In this document: positions 34,773-45,782 of the stretch, in pieces
Numbering within the stretch: the first letter of the stretch is position 1
How the letters are laid out: every line of letters starts with the position of its first letter
Origin: Strongyloides papillosus
Taxonomy: Eukaryota; Nematoda; Chromadorea; Rhabditida; Strongyloididae
Direction: 5' to 3'
NCBI GenBank assembly: GCA_005656395.1
Contig: SRSI01000079.1
Coordinates: forward strand, 186,001 to 250,000
DNA: 64,000 bases
Program-made: the position numbers and the translations under genes
Notes under the pieces: model-generated
The model's input: the letters and a program-made list of their open reading frames with translations, nothing else
Database searches by the model: none
Told to the model about the DNA's origin: nothing

Positions 34773-35126
34773 CCCTTTCGCGCCCGGAGATTTTTCTCTT
34801 TGTACTACGCATTTATCTGTGTGTAAAATAGAAAAAGTACTTTCACATAGAATAAAAGTTAACAATAGATTGGTAATATATTTTTTTGATGAAAATTAAT
34901 ATTTAAAAAATAAAAATAAACCAAAAGTACAATTTTTATTTTTTTTATATCTATTTTTATTTATTATTTTTAATTTATTTATTGTTTTCCCTCTTTTTTT
35001 TAATATATATATTTTATATCGCTAGAAAAAACTTTATTCCAAAATTTCCTCCTTCAGTACAAATTACCACCACGCATTAATATTTTTGTTTATGACGCAT
35101 ATATGTGTCATCCGGGCGTGAAAGGG
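34773..35126. mobile_element. piggyBac-type MITE, copy 2 (354 bp)
   Basis: Near-identical to the copy at 30,417-30,769, with the same CCCTTTCGCGCCCGGA termini, and flanked by TTAA at 34,769-34,772 and 35,127-35,130. Confidence 0.92.
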
Positions 35127-35130
35127 TTAA

Positions 35131-36629
35131 TCTATTTTTTGTTTAAATTTTTATATCTTCAAACTTTTCTCTATAGTTTCTACCTAATTTTGTAAGTGAT
35201 ATTTTTATAAACATATCACTGAAATAAAAAGGAAGTTAATTTGCTACGTAAAATCAAGTTAAAGATTATATAAACATATAGCAAACATAAGCGATAAAAT
35301 CAAAAACATTTGATTCGTAACTATCTTGTATTTTGAATTACATACTTTACAAATATCAAAAATAAATATGATAGTGCAGAATAAAGATATTAAACGCCAA
35401 ACTTGAAACTGTTATATTTTCACAAAAGATTTTTTCGTAGTAAACTTTAAATGCTAATTTTCCACATTGAATATATCTAAGTATATGATAAATTGTGTTT
35501 CTACTAAAAAGACCTTCTTTATTATTTTAAGTAAAAAAATTAAACCAAAATCATCAATTATTATTGCCTGTTTTTAAAATCAAATGGATTATCACATATC
35601 TGTAAAATAGAAATAAAGATATATTGATTCATTTAATTGAGTTCTTTATCTCTAGATAAGTAAATCGTATGTTCATGGAACCTAAAGTATGAATCTTTTT
35701 GTTATTAAATTTCGATAAAGATAGAAAAATAAAATACTGAATTCTAGTGACTTAAAATCTTGATATAGAATCCAAAATTTTTTTTATATCAAAAATAAAA
35801 CTAAAAATTATAAAACAAGAACACGTTATTAGAAAAAATTTGAATAACATTGTTTGAAGCTTTATTACAAAATATAAAATTGCTATATCATCCCCGGTAG
35901 TTGTATATTTAAATAAAAACTGCAAAACTGTTAAATAATCAAATTATATAATCATTAGCTTCAATTATCTTCTAGATAATATTGTCATTATTACATATTC
36001 ACATAGCATGGCTATTAATTAAAAGTATTTGTAGTTAAATTAATGAACTTAAAAGTCCTTAAAAACTCAATAAAATAAACTTGTTGATAAAAAAATTAGT
36101 ACTAGTAGAATTTTTAAATTTAAATTACTTAAAAAATAAACCACAGTAAGTAAATATAAAAAAGTAGATAATCTACGTTATTAGGATTAAATGCATAACC
36201 ATTTATGGTCAATTATTTCTTTGTATTATCAAATGATAATATATTTATTACATACCTTGAAATTATAATATAAATTATATCAGCTTTAAAAAAAGCAACG
36301 TATTAATCCATCAATATTCATTGTAATTATTAACGACTTTAACGAAAATAATAAGATTTTAACAAATAAGAAGTGTCTGAAATAGGTCTTAAACTTTCTA
36401 AACGTTAATAAATTTTTTATACTTTGATCAAATTCAATATTTTTTCCTAAAATAATGAGCAAAGGTAGGATAATTTGGCTAGATAATTTTTTTTGCTGCA
36501 AATTTTATACCTACAGATTGATCGTCTTACATGCCAAAGTCGTATTATTCTATGATTTAAAATTTAAAGTAATGATCAAAAAGATGTAACCTTTGTGTTT
36601 AAAGAGCTCAAAAACGTTTTTCATGGTTA
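35131..36629. other. gene-poor AT-rich stretch
   Basis: No gene or repeat is recognised. Confidence 0.35.
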
Positions 36630-36960
36630 AATAAGATTTCTAAGGGGCTTGTTCAACATTATTGCCTATGAAACGATTAATGCCAACAAAAAAGTTCTAA
36701 AACTGTTTGAAAATTTTATTGATAAGTATGGAAAAACCTCTCGTTTTGTTGGAGGTTTGTAACAATAGAGAGGTAAGTTTATTTTTCTGCTCTTATATAA
36801 CAAGGATCGTCATCATTATCTTATAAAGCATAATGATTGTTTACAAAAAATAACTAATAGAAGAGCTTTTAAAGCTGTGTAAAAAATTAAGATGTAACTT
36901 TCAGCGCTACTCCAAAATTGTTTCTTAAGGAACTAAATTCCACGTATTAAATGACTAATG
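36630..36960 (+). pseudogene. possible decayed coding remnant
   Basis: One frame (about 36,640-36,765) reads FLRGLFNIIAYETINANKK and ends KTSRFVGGL before TAA. Another block (about 36,800-36,880) reads NKDRHHYLIKHNDCLQK and ends in AFKAV and a stop. Composition is protein-like compared with the surrounding sequence, but frames are broken and I recognise no family. Confidence 0.2.
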
Positions 36961-37957
36961 AACAAAAAGAAGTTTGCAGAAAAAAAATTATATAGTTTAA
37001 AATTCCTACCTTCACTCATTATTTTAAAAAAATTATTGAAGTTGAAATAAAGTAAAAAAGTTATTAACGTTTAAAAAGCATCAGACCTATTTTAGACACT
37101 CTTTATATTTTTAAATACTTTCTAGATTTTGGTTAAATTTATAAAAAAAAGATGTAATTCCCGTAAATTAAAGCAATTTAAAATTTAAAAAAATTTTTTT
37201 GTTTATCTTCGAATTTGTAATAACTTATATAACGAAGCTCATCAAAACTATTTTTTAAAATTTTTTTATACTTATAGCTTATAATTGTTATTAACATTAA
37301 ACTCGAATGTATTTTAAACAGACGTTAAATTTTCCAAATATTTCCTTGATTATGTACAAATAATATAATTTATCTTATTCTCTTAAGATATTTTTTTTAA
37401 ATACACTTTTTAAAATTTGTTGTTGTGAAATGATTTAAATATAAAAAATTTTATAGCAGTAAAATAAGTTAAATTTTATGAGAATTTGTACTGGCGCGTT
37501 TCTAAGCCAGGGTAAGAGTCCGGTATATATTTCAGATACGTAAAATTTATTTTTTTATTAAAACAAACACAGTACAATAAATCAAATTTAATCCTTATAA
37601 AAAATTGACTATTTAAAATTGGGCCCACTAAAATTTAATGAGGGAGACAACACGATAAGATAACTTACATTTATAACCAATTTTTAACTTGTAGCTCTGT
37701 GAGTTTATCAGCACACAAGTATTAACTTAAACCCCTAAAATAGGCGAATACGTTAGATTGTAAAATACCTCATGCAATTAAATCAGAAATGTAAAATGAA
37801 ATAATTTTAAAATTTCTAAGCTTATATACCAAATGTCATGATTGGTAAAATGTAATCTATTATCTAAGCTACGTAATTTCGCGCGAGAAATTAAAGATCA
37901 AAATTAAAAGAATTTACAAAAGTACAATAGAGATAATTTTCTAAAATTATCTTACTT
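36961..37957. other. gene-poor AT-rich stretch
   Basis: No gene is recognised. A GC-richer patch near 37,490-37,530 has no visible structure. Confidence 0.3.
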
Positions 37958-38197
37958 ATTGCGAAATTTACAGCTTATCTAGAAAACGATTCATGTCAAT
38001 TTTAGTGTATTTTTTTGATTTTTTCTATTTCTTTTGTAATAATCAATTTTGTTCCAGACATAGCTTTTTTCAAACTTGATCAAATTTTTTGGTCAAATAA
38101 ACAAAAAATGTATTCTTCTTCGACTTAGAGGGAAAAACAGATTACAAAACTTTTGGTTCATGATTGACCAAATTATTTTTAAAAAACACCACTTTTT

Positions 38198-38504
38198 GAA
38201 CACACAACAGAATATTTTATCAAAAGTAGAACTATTTCATCATTTACCGGACCAACTTGTCATTTTTCGAACCATTTTATCAATTCTCGAACTACCTTAT
38301 CATTTCTCAGACAACCTTGTCATTTCTCGGACCATTAAAATAAAAAAAAATTTAAAAAATTATTTCCTTTGAATTAACATGGTCCGCATTTTGATATTTG
38401 ATAAGACGGTTCGTGTTTTGACAAATGGTCCGTGAATTGATGAAGTGATACGCATTTTGTCAAATCTAGTCCGTAAAATGATGAAAAAAACGTTTGTGTG
38501 AACA
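38198..38504. mobile_element. foldback element 1, arms of 20-bp tandem units
   Basis: It begins GAACACACAA and ends GTTTGTGTGAAC. The left arm (about 38,240-38,335) is five 20-bp units of CATTTCTCGGACCACCTTGT type. The right arm (about 38,380-38,485) carries the same kind of units in reverse. It is inserted in R3, whose sequence is continuous across the gap when compared with R4. Confidence 0.75.
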
Positions 38505-38846
38505 TAATTTTGCATAGTATAGTTCAGAAAATAACTTTATTCAAAGTTAATGGAATTTTATGATTTATGACTAATTTGAAACGTATAGATATGGGATAAG
38601 GGAGAAACTTAATGTTAAAAAGATTAACAAAAAATTAGTAAAGTTATGGGCTAAAATGTGACAACCATTTTTTTAGTAAAAATAAAAGTTTTTAATGTTA
38701 TAACTTTCTAAAAAGTTGTTTAAACGAGTAAAATTAAATGTAGTACATAGATCAAAATCTGTTTTAAAATATAAAAAAATAACGAAGTTTGTAGCTTAAA
38801 AAAGAAAAAAGTTATTTTAGGTGTTAATTTTTTGTTTTTGAACTTC

Positions 38847-39608
38847 GGAATTTAAGAGTTATCTACATCAAATATGCTACATCTTTGTAAAATTTTCTAC
38901 ATCTTATGACATTTTGCGCCATCTTTTTGACCAGTTTGCGATATCTTTGTCACTTTTGCTACATCTTTCTGACCAATTTGCGCCATCTTTGTCATTTTTG
39001 CTACATCTTTTTGACAAATTTGCGCCATCTTAGTACATATTTGCCACATCTTTTTTCAGACGATAGACATTTGCTTGTCCATGGTTACTCATATTTTTTT
39101 TTTTTTTTTAATACCATTTCGCTTGATCATAGGTGACCATGGGCAAGTTTATTTTCCATCGTCTCTTCTTTAATTTAATTAGGGTAGGGATTGCTGTAAA
39201 GTGCGTTTCCGTGTGTAAACTGAATCCAATGGAATAATCAAAAAATAAGTTAGTAAAAAAAAAGAATGCTTTTTCGCTTGCCCATATTATGTATGTTTCT
39301 TAAAAAAATCATTTTTGTTACCCAATGGACAAGCGAAAGTCACTTTTTTCAATTCAATTCAATTCCACTTTATTTTAATAAATATCATTTTACTGTTTAA
39401 CATACCTAAATTATGTTGAAGAATAATTTATTAGGTATGAAAAATACATGTCGCAAAAATGTACTAAGATGGCGCAAATTGATCAAAAAAATGTAGCAAA
39501 AGTGACAAAGATAGCGCAAATTGTTCAAAAAGATGGCGCAAAATGTTATAAGATGTAGTAAATTTTACAAAGATGTAGCATATTTAACGTAGTTGACTGT
39601 GAAATTCC
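38847..39608. mobile_element. foldback element 2, long arms of about 20-bp tandem units
   Basis: Left arm 38,847-39,060 and right arm 39,430-39,608 are inverted copies: GGAATTT outside, then ATATGCTACATCTTTGTAAA. Each arm is about eight or nine units of the type GCGCCATCTTTTTGACCATT, alternating GCGCCATC and GCTACATC. The centre holds a smaller inverted pair (CTTGTCCATGGTTACT / GTGACCATGGGCAAG) and a sequence also found decayed at 13,755-13,985. It is inserted in R3. Confidence 0.85.
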
Positions 39609-40045
39609 ATTTTTCTTTGTTTTTTCTTATTTACATATTTGTAAAATTAAGATAAATATGTGGTTAATAGAGCAATAATATCAAATTGTTTATACAAAGT
39701 TTAAAGATATGATGAAGAGTCACCTAAATAGTTACTTGGATTGCTTCAAATATTCATCTTTATTTACCTTTTGGATATAATAAAATTTTTTTTGCTGGGT
39801 AAATTTTTTACTTAACTAAACAGTTTCAATAAATGTAAACGATATAAAATGATTCTCACAATCAGAAATATTTCATATATTATAACGATGCTTTTTCGGT
39901 TATTCTGCTTCTCCATAGATATATAATTAAATAAAACAATTTTATTATACACATACTTTAATTAATAATTTCGCATAGAAATGTTTTTTCAAAAATATGC
40001 TCTGCGGACCAGTCTTGACCTGCCGAAGGCAGATCTAAGGCTGGT

Positions 40046-40416
40046 TTTTATAAAACTTAAAACTGCCAAATTTATTACTAATAATATAATTTAAAATACA
40101 TTCATGAATTTTGTATAATAATAACATTTGCTTTGTGTCTTAATCATATCACTAAGAAATTTTATTTCCTTAATAATATGCTGATTTAAACCTTTCAATC
40201 AAGTATAGACAAAACATAACACAAAAAATTAGAAACGGAAAAAATGTAATGCTATTCTATACATATTTGAATAATTTAATCACATTTTCAATAATTTTTA
40301 GACATTATATGACTATGACATTTCTTAAATTTTTTTAATACACATTCATTCATTAGATTTCTATGGTTAGTATAAATACTTCGAGAAGGAATAAAAATAT
40401 TATAACTTTAAAAAAT
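40046..40416 (+). promoter_or_regulatory. upstream region of the M13 gene, duplicated at 12.9 kb
   Basis: AT-rich upstream DNA running from the R3 edge to the M13 start. It is duplicated at 12,916-13,263 together with the gene's 5' end. Confidence 0.5.
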
Positions 40417-41890
40417 ATGAAAAACTTATTTTTGATTCTTAATTTTTATGTATTTATTTTTTTATCAAAATGCTGTGTTTCACCTAATTTAGAAGAAGTT
40501 TCATCAAAATTTAATCTTCAATTAGGTTCTAAAAGTCTTCTTGAAAATGTTGACCTTAGTTTAGATCCATGTGATAATTTTTATAAATTTTCCTGTGGTA
40601 CATGGATTAAAGCAAGGGAAAAAGAAAGTAAATATAGTAGAAATTTCTCATATTCGAATACTGACACACATTTTCAAAAATTTGTTGATGGTAATATCTG
40701 TTTTTGTTTTTAATTACTTGTTTTCAGAAGCTTTGGATGGAAAATATGATGATGAATCTGCTGCAATTAAGACTGTTAATAATCTAAAGAAAAAATGTAT
40801 TAAATTACCTTTTAATAAAATACAAACTTGCGATAGAAATATTATGAATTTTGGATTATATGCAATAAGTTCATTATTTATGTCGAAAAACAGAATTGAT
40901 AGTGATAAGCATAACGATTACGCTGTAATACAAGATATAATTAGAAGAATTAAGGAAGAATTAAGATTATTAATAAATGAAAAGAAGGATATATTCGATG
41001 ACAAATCAAGAGACAATCTCTTGCGGAAACTTTATGAAACAGAATTTACAACAAAATTTGACGAAGACGATATTTCTAATGTACTGTTAATGGAAAATTG
41101 TTATAAAGAAATAGGAATATCAGAAAATGATAGAATTGAAAAGATTCTTGAAAATATTGATTCAATGTCAAAAATGAACTATACTGATAATTATTGTGGT
41201 GAAAAAATTTTCAAAGTTTCTGTATATTTAAATGGTTTTGTTATAAATGGTGCTGGGTATCATAAAGAGTATAACAAATTTTTTATTTATCCAAGTGCCC
41301 TCAAAGAACCATTGTTTAATAGACATTTTCCATACTCCCTTAATTATGGTAATATTGGATTTGTTATTGCTCATGAAATTCTACATGCTTTTGACAGTGA
41401 TAGTTATAAACTCATATTTGGTCCTAATAATAAAAGTACTGTGATATTAACACCAGAATCTATAGAAAATTCGGAGAAAAAAATTAAATGTTTCGTTAAA
41501 CAATACGGTGGCCAAAAAGAAAGTGTAACTGGGTTAAATGTTAATGGTACATTAACATTAGATGAAAATATTGCAGATAATGGTGGACTTAAAATTGCCC
41601 ATAGAGCTTACATGAAGTATCTCCAAAGTATTGGTGGTGAAGAACCTAGAGTTCCTGGTTTGGAGGACTTTAATAGTGAACAGTTATTTTTTATCAGTTT
41701 TGGTAGGACTTTTTGTGAACATAATAGTAAAGAAATTTTAGAAGAACAAATAAAAATTGATTCTCATACGCCAGCGGAATTACGTACTATAATGGCTTTA
41801 TCAAATTATAAACCGTTTTCTAATGCTTTTAAGTGTGAGTTAAACAGTAAAATGAATCCTGAAGATAAATGTGAATTGTGGAAAAATTAA
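40417..41890 (+). CDS. short secreted M13 (neprilysin-like) metallopeptidase
   Basis: Exon 1 (40,417-40,690) and exon 2 (40,728-41,890), split by a 37-bp intron, encode 478 residues. The ATG at 40,417 is chosen because the signal peptide MKNLFLILNFYVFIFLSKC begins there; an in-frame ATG at 40,363 would add 18 residues. M13 landmarks are present: DPCDNFYKFSCGTWI near the N-terminus, zinc site VIAHEILHAFDS (HExxH about residues 307-311), third ligand in ENIADNGGL (about residue 374), and a C-terminal Cys-Glu-Leu-Trp. The family normally has 650-780 residues, so roughly 200 residues of the N-terminal lobe are missing. The NAxY substrate-backbone motif expected before the zinc site appears altered (INGAGYHKEYNKFFIYPSAL). 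The enzyme could be active with changed specificity. The gene lies directly after R3. Confidence 0.85.
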
Positions 41891-42903
41891 AACAAAATTA
41901 GAAGTTTCTTTATTATCTATATTTTATTCTATTTCTTTCTTTAGAAAAAAATAAAGAAATCTATTTTGTTTTCAAAATTACTCTTTTTAAACTTGATTGA
42001 TTCTTGTAAGTGGAGAGCTAAAAATGTTTTTTATTTTTAACTACAATTATTGTAATTTTGTTCGGAAGATGACTTTCTTCAAAGTTAATAAAATAATTTA
42101 ATTATTATATCACTTAAAAGGTACAATTCCAGAATAGTACGGGAACATAATAATATTGAGATTGATTAATAAATGACAAAAATTATGGACTAAAGCGTTA
42201 TGACTATTTTTTTCGTAAAAATGTTTTTATAGAATGCATTGAAAGATTAAACAAAGAAATTAAAAGATATCGGTTTCGTCTGCTTATTAAAATTTTAAAA
42301 TATTCGCTTTTGCCAGATGTACTTTGTAGAACACAGGTTTACGGATGAGTAGAATAAAACAGCAACAGTTAATTAATCAATTAAAGTTTGAAGTAATGTT
42401 GACTATCGAAAAATCTTTAAACAGCTCGATTTTTAAAAATAAAAATTATTTAAAGTACAAATATGCACAAATAAACATATTTTTGTCACATTGAAGCGTT
42501 TGGAGTGAATTATTGTTCTAGTAATTGCGCCTTTAGTTGTTTTTTACTTTAATTACATTTTAATGAATCTAGTGATATAACAAAGAGATATTTAATAACA
42601 CAATAAACGTGTTGATTAATAAGTGACAAACTACATCAATATAGATCGTAAAAATTGTTCAATTAATAATATTTTTATACTTTGTTATGAAATTTTAAAG
42701 AATTTTTCTATTATACAGTTCTGATAACTAATTTACTAGCTTTTAATAACTTAATTTCTACCTTATATCTTTTATTAATATTTTATATACAAGTGCTGCT
42801 CAGATTAATAGCATAATAGGTAAATTGTTTTGATTTTAATAGTATTCTTTGCACCACATTTTTATTTATTCTTGTTTTAACTTTAATATTAAAATTTAAC
42901 ATC
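41891..42903. repeat. intergenic with diverged R fragment
   Basis: Bases about 41,985-42,240 resemble the first unit of R (ATTCCAGAATAGTACGGGAA, TTATGGACTAAAGC). The rest is AT-rich with nothing recognised. Confidence 0.45.
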
Positions 42904-43045
42904 ATGGCTGTCTCTGATGATCTTGAAAGTCTTGTACGCTACGCTGTTGTAAGATTATTTCTTTACTTTATTCTTCTTTTTTTCAACTCTATCTTTTCTT
43001 ACTTAGGAAAAAATCAAGTTACTACTATCTTGGAAAGACTTGCTA

Positions 43046-45298
43046 CAGTGTAACCTCTAAATAAGAGCCTTGCCGGGACCAAGGAATTTGGTGAATATTT
43101 AGAGGTATTACTTATTTAGAGGTTATTTAATATATTAATAATAATGATAACTAAAATCTAATAATATGTAAAAATATTTATTAGGTAATGTTAAGTGATA
43201 AGAGAAGTGCCGTATAAAGTAAAAAAACAAAAAAAAAATAAATATTAAAAATAGTTTAATTATAATTATTTATCATTAAGTAAATTATTGAAAGTAATCC
43301 GTGATCTTAGATTGAGAACTGTGATTAGTGATATGATTTACTATCTTATCTTCTAAACGGGCTATAAGAGGAAGACAATCATCTAATTTAGAATTTTTGA
43401 TATAAGTTCTTAAATCGTAAAGACCCTTAAAGACATCATCCTTTGTTACTTCTTTAATAATTTCTTCATCACTTCCAGAATCACTGACATCATTATTATT
43501 AAGATCATAACATTCTTCCAATTTCAAATTATCACACGTATTTTCATTATTCTCTAAAATATCAATTTTAGAAAATTCACCAGTAAGTTCATTAATAATT
43601 GATTCTTCAATAATCATATTTTCTTCTAAACCATCAATTTTTCTTATCCATCCCCCTTTTCTGAAGCAATTATATATTGTTTCATTAGAAACCATAGAAA
43701 ACGATTCTTTTGTCATTATTAACGCATCATATAGTGTAACAGTTGATAAAAATTCTTTGAAACTTTTTTTATTTTCAGCAAATACTATTTGACGTCTTAT
43801 CAACATTTGTCTATACTTATCCTTAAAGCATTTTATTATTCCTTGATCACAAGGTTGACACAGAGCTGTTGTTGATAGAGGAAGAAATTTAAGTGTTATT
43901 TGTGACAATTTGATTTCTTCATCTTGCTCTAACTTATGACAACTCGCATTATCAACGATAACTAAGATTTTTCTTTCATCTTTTTTAATTGTGTGTTCTA
44001 TTCAAGCATAATTTTAAAAAACAATTTTCTACTCATCCAGGATTTTTGTGATTGTAAATACTCATTTGAAGATATATTTTTTCCTTTAAAACATCTCGGC
44101 TTTAGATGTTTTCTTATCATTATGATTTTTCTTTCATCTCCCAAAATATTACTTCCTATCAACAAAGTGACTCTAGATTTATCCTTCTTAATACCAGTTA
44201 ATTGACCTTGAGTTGAAGTTAATGTTCCATTTGGACACATCTGTAATTGCATTTATGTAGAAAAAAATTATAAGTTACCTTGTAAAAAAGTGCTGTTTCA
44301 TCTAAATTAAAAATATCATTATTTAAAAATCACCAAAAAAATCATCAACTTGACTTTTCCATATATCTGCCGATAGATGATCACTTTCGCTGGCTTCACC
44401 ATGGAACTTTTTGTACTTAATGTTATACCTATTTTTAAATTTTTGAAGCCATCCATTTGAACCAGTAAAACCATCAACGTTATGAATTCTCGCTAACTCT
44501 TTACCTTTTTCCTTTAAGATATCTCCTGTTATAATCAAATTATTGTTTGATTGAAACCACGTGTATAATCCATCATTTATAATTTCATATTTGCAAGTAC
44601 GTGGTTTTTTCATAGCTGGACTTTTGTAAAATTGTTCTTCTATAACCTCTCTATTTTAAAACATTTTTTTTACTGTTGATATGTCTAAACCATATTTTTT
44701 TGCAATTTCTTTAGTGTCGCTATTTCTTCCATGAATGTCCAATTTTTCTTTTAATGTTAAGCATTTTCTCTTCATCTTCAACGTCTTTCTTTAAGTTTTT
44801 TTTTGTGCGGGGATTACTAAAAATAACAAAAATTAAAACAACAATTAGCTAAATTATACTTATTTTAATATCACGTTTAACAAAATTTTACAATATTTTT
44901 TTTATAAAATATATATCTCAAGGTGTACGTACATCATACCATGTCAAACACCATCAAAACAAATCTTAAAATTACTATAATTTGACACATTCACCCTTTT
45001 TATTTTTTATATAGTAAATGGGGTTTGTCTTTGAGAGAAAAAGCTATAATGTAATGAAGATTTTTATTGCTTACTCTACTCTAGTTAATTAAAAGACTAT
45101 TTAGAGGTTAAAATGTAAGCAAAAATGCATATGATTTTCTTTATTACCATGATTATTTAGAGATTTTTTTTATTTGGAGGTACTTTATTTGGAGGTTTTT
45201 TTGTATGGGAATTTTAAAAAAAATTTCGGGACCAGACTTTAGGGTGACTAAATAGAGGTTTCTCTTATTAGGAGGTTTCTTATTAAGAGGTTACACTG
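43046..45298 (-). mobile_element. Tigger/pogo-type DNA transposon, 2,253 bp
   Basis: Termini CAGTGTAACCTCT-AATAAGA at both ends, TA target duplication, and a transposase of the CENP-B/pogo type on the minus strand. Size and termini are typical of Tigger elements. It is inserted in an exon of a host gene. Confidence 0.92.
43285..44775 (-). pseudogene. Tigger transposase, inactivated
   Basis: From ATG 44,775: a CENP-B-like N-terminal helix-turn-helix (LTLKEKLDIHGR, EIAKKYGLDISTVKK), a second HTH (GSNGWLQKFKNRYNIKYKKF), then the DDE_1 core with first Asp in NLDETALF (about 44,300), second in VIVDNASCH (about 43,945) and third in QPCDQGIIKCFK (about 43,850). An acidic C-terminal tail follows. 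A 41-bp intron (about 44,235-44,275) splits the core. Lesions: TAA after KKMF, a frameshift before NLDET near 44,325 and another near 44,000. Non-functional. Confidence 0.88.
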
Positions 45299-45527
45299 TA
45301 ATATAAAGAGAAATCTTGAATCTGAGAAAACTGCCATTAATAACTAGCTTGATGATCAACAATTTACCGTCAAGAATCTCCTAATGGAGACTTCAGTTGT
45401 AGACTGTCGAACACTCTTTTCTGAAAAAGTCTCTACTTATTATTCTAAAAGCATTTCTAATCCTCCATCTTATAATGGAATGTATCAAAATCCTGCTGCT
45501 AGTAGAGAAGAGTTTAATTATCAATAG

Positions 45528-45782
45528 TTTTTTTTGTCTACATTATATTTTATGGATTATTAATTATTGCTGTGTTATTTTACTTTATTATTGTAGAATA
45601 AATCTCTTCTCATTTTTGTTCATTTCTTTTTGTGTTGGGACACTATGATTGATTGTTTAAGTTTATAATTATTTTTCAGTGATAAGGATTATTATTTTTC
45701 AAGTACTTTTTTTATTATCTCGCATAGACTGTACACGCATGCAAAATTTTTTCTAATGCTTTTATTGGGGTATTTGCTTTCT
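45528..45782. other. spacer before R4
   Basis: AT-rich 3' flank of the disrupted gene. Nothing else is seen. Confidence 0.3.

Larger units (their letters stand above)
37958..40045 (+). mobile_element. R element copy R3, 5'-truncated, with two nested foldback elements
   Basis: The first about 240 bp match the second internal unit of R, starting mid-element at GCGAAATTTACAGCTTATCT. The R sequence resumes at 38,505-38,846 and again at 39,609-40,045, ending GACCTGCCGAAGGCAG and GGCTGGT. The two interruptions are the foldback elements described separately. Confidence 0.75.
42904..45527 (+). pseudogene. coiled-coil protein gene split by a Tigger element
   Basis: Exon 1 (42,904-42,948) reads MAVSDDLESLVRYAV. 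A 58-bp GTAAG...TTAG intron follows. The next exon (from 43,007) is cut by the Tigger element at a TA (43,044-43,045 / 45,299-45,300) and continues at 45,301 in the same frame: VTTILERLA before the element and NIKRNLESEKTAINN after it. A TAG then falls within the coiled coil, and a terminal stretch ends REEFNYQ and TAG 45,525-45,527. There is also a one-base mismatch of phase at the six-A run after the acceptor. The gene was therefore a short (about 100-residue) helical protein, now dead. Family not recognised. Confidence 0.6.

Noticed and set aside
37480..37560. GC-richer patch as a possible tRNA gene
   Set aside because: No cloverleaf pairing and no T-loop GGTTCRA box could be found.
38906..39136. 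ORF with repeating Leu-Arg-His-Leu/Cys-His pattern suggesting a zinc-binding repeat protein
   Set aside because: The periodicity comes from the 20-bp DNA units of the foldback arm, and 20 is not a multiple of three, so no protein repeat is maintained.
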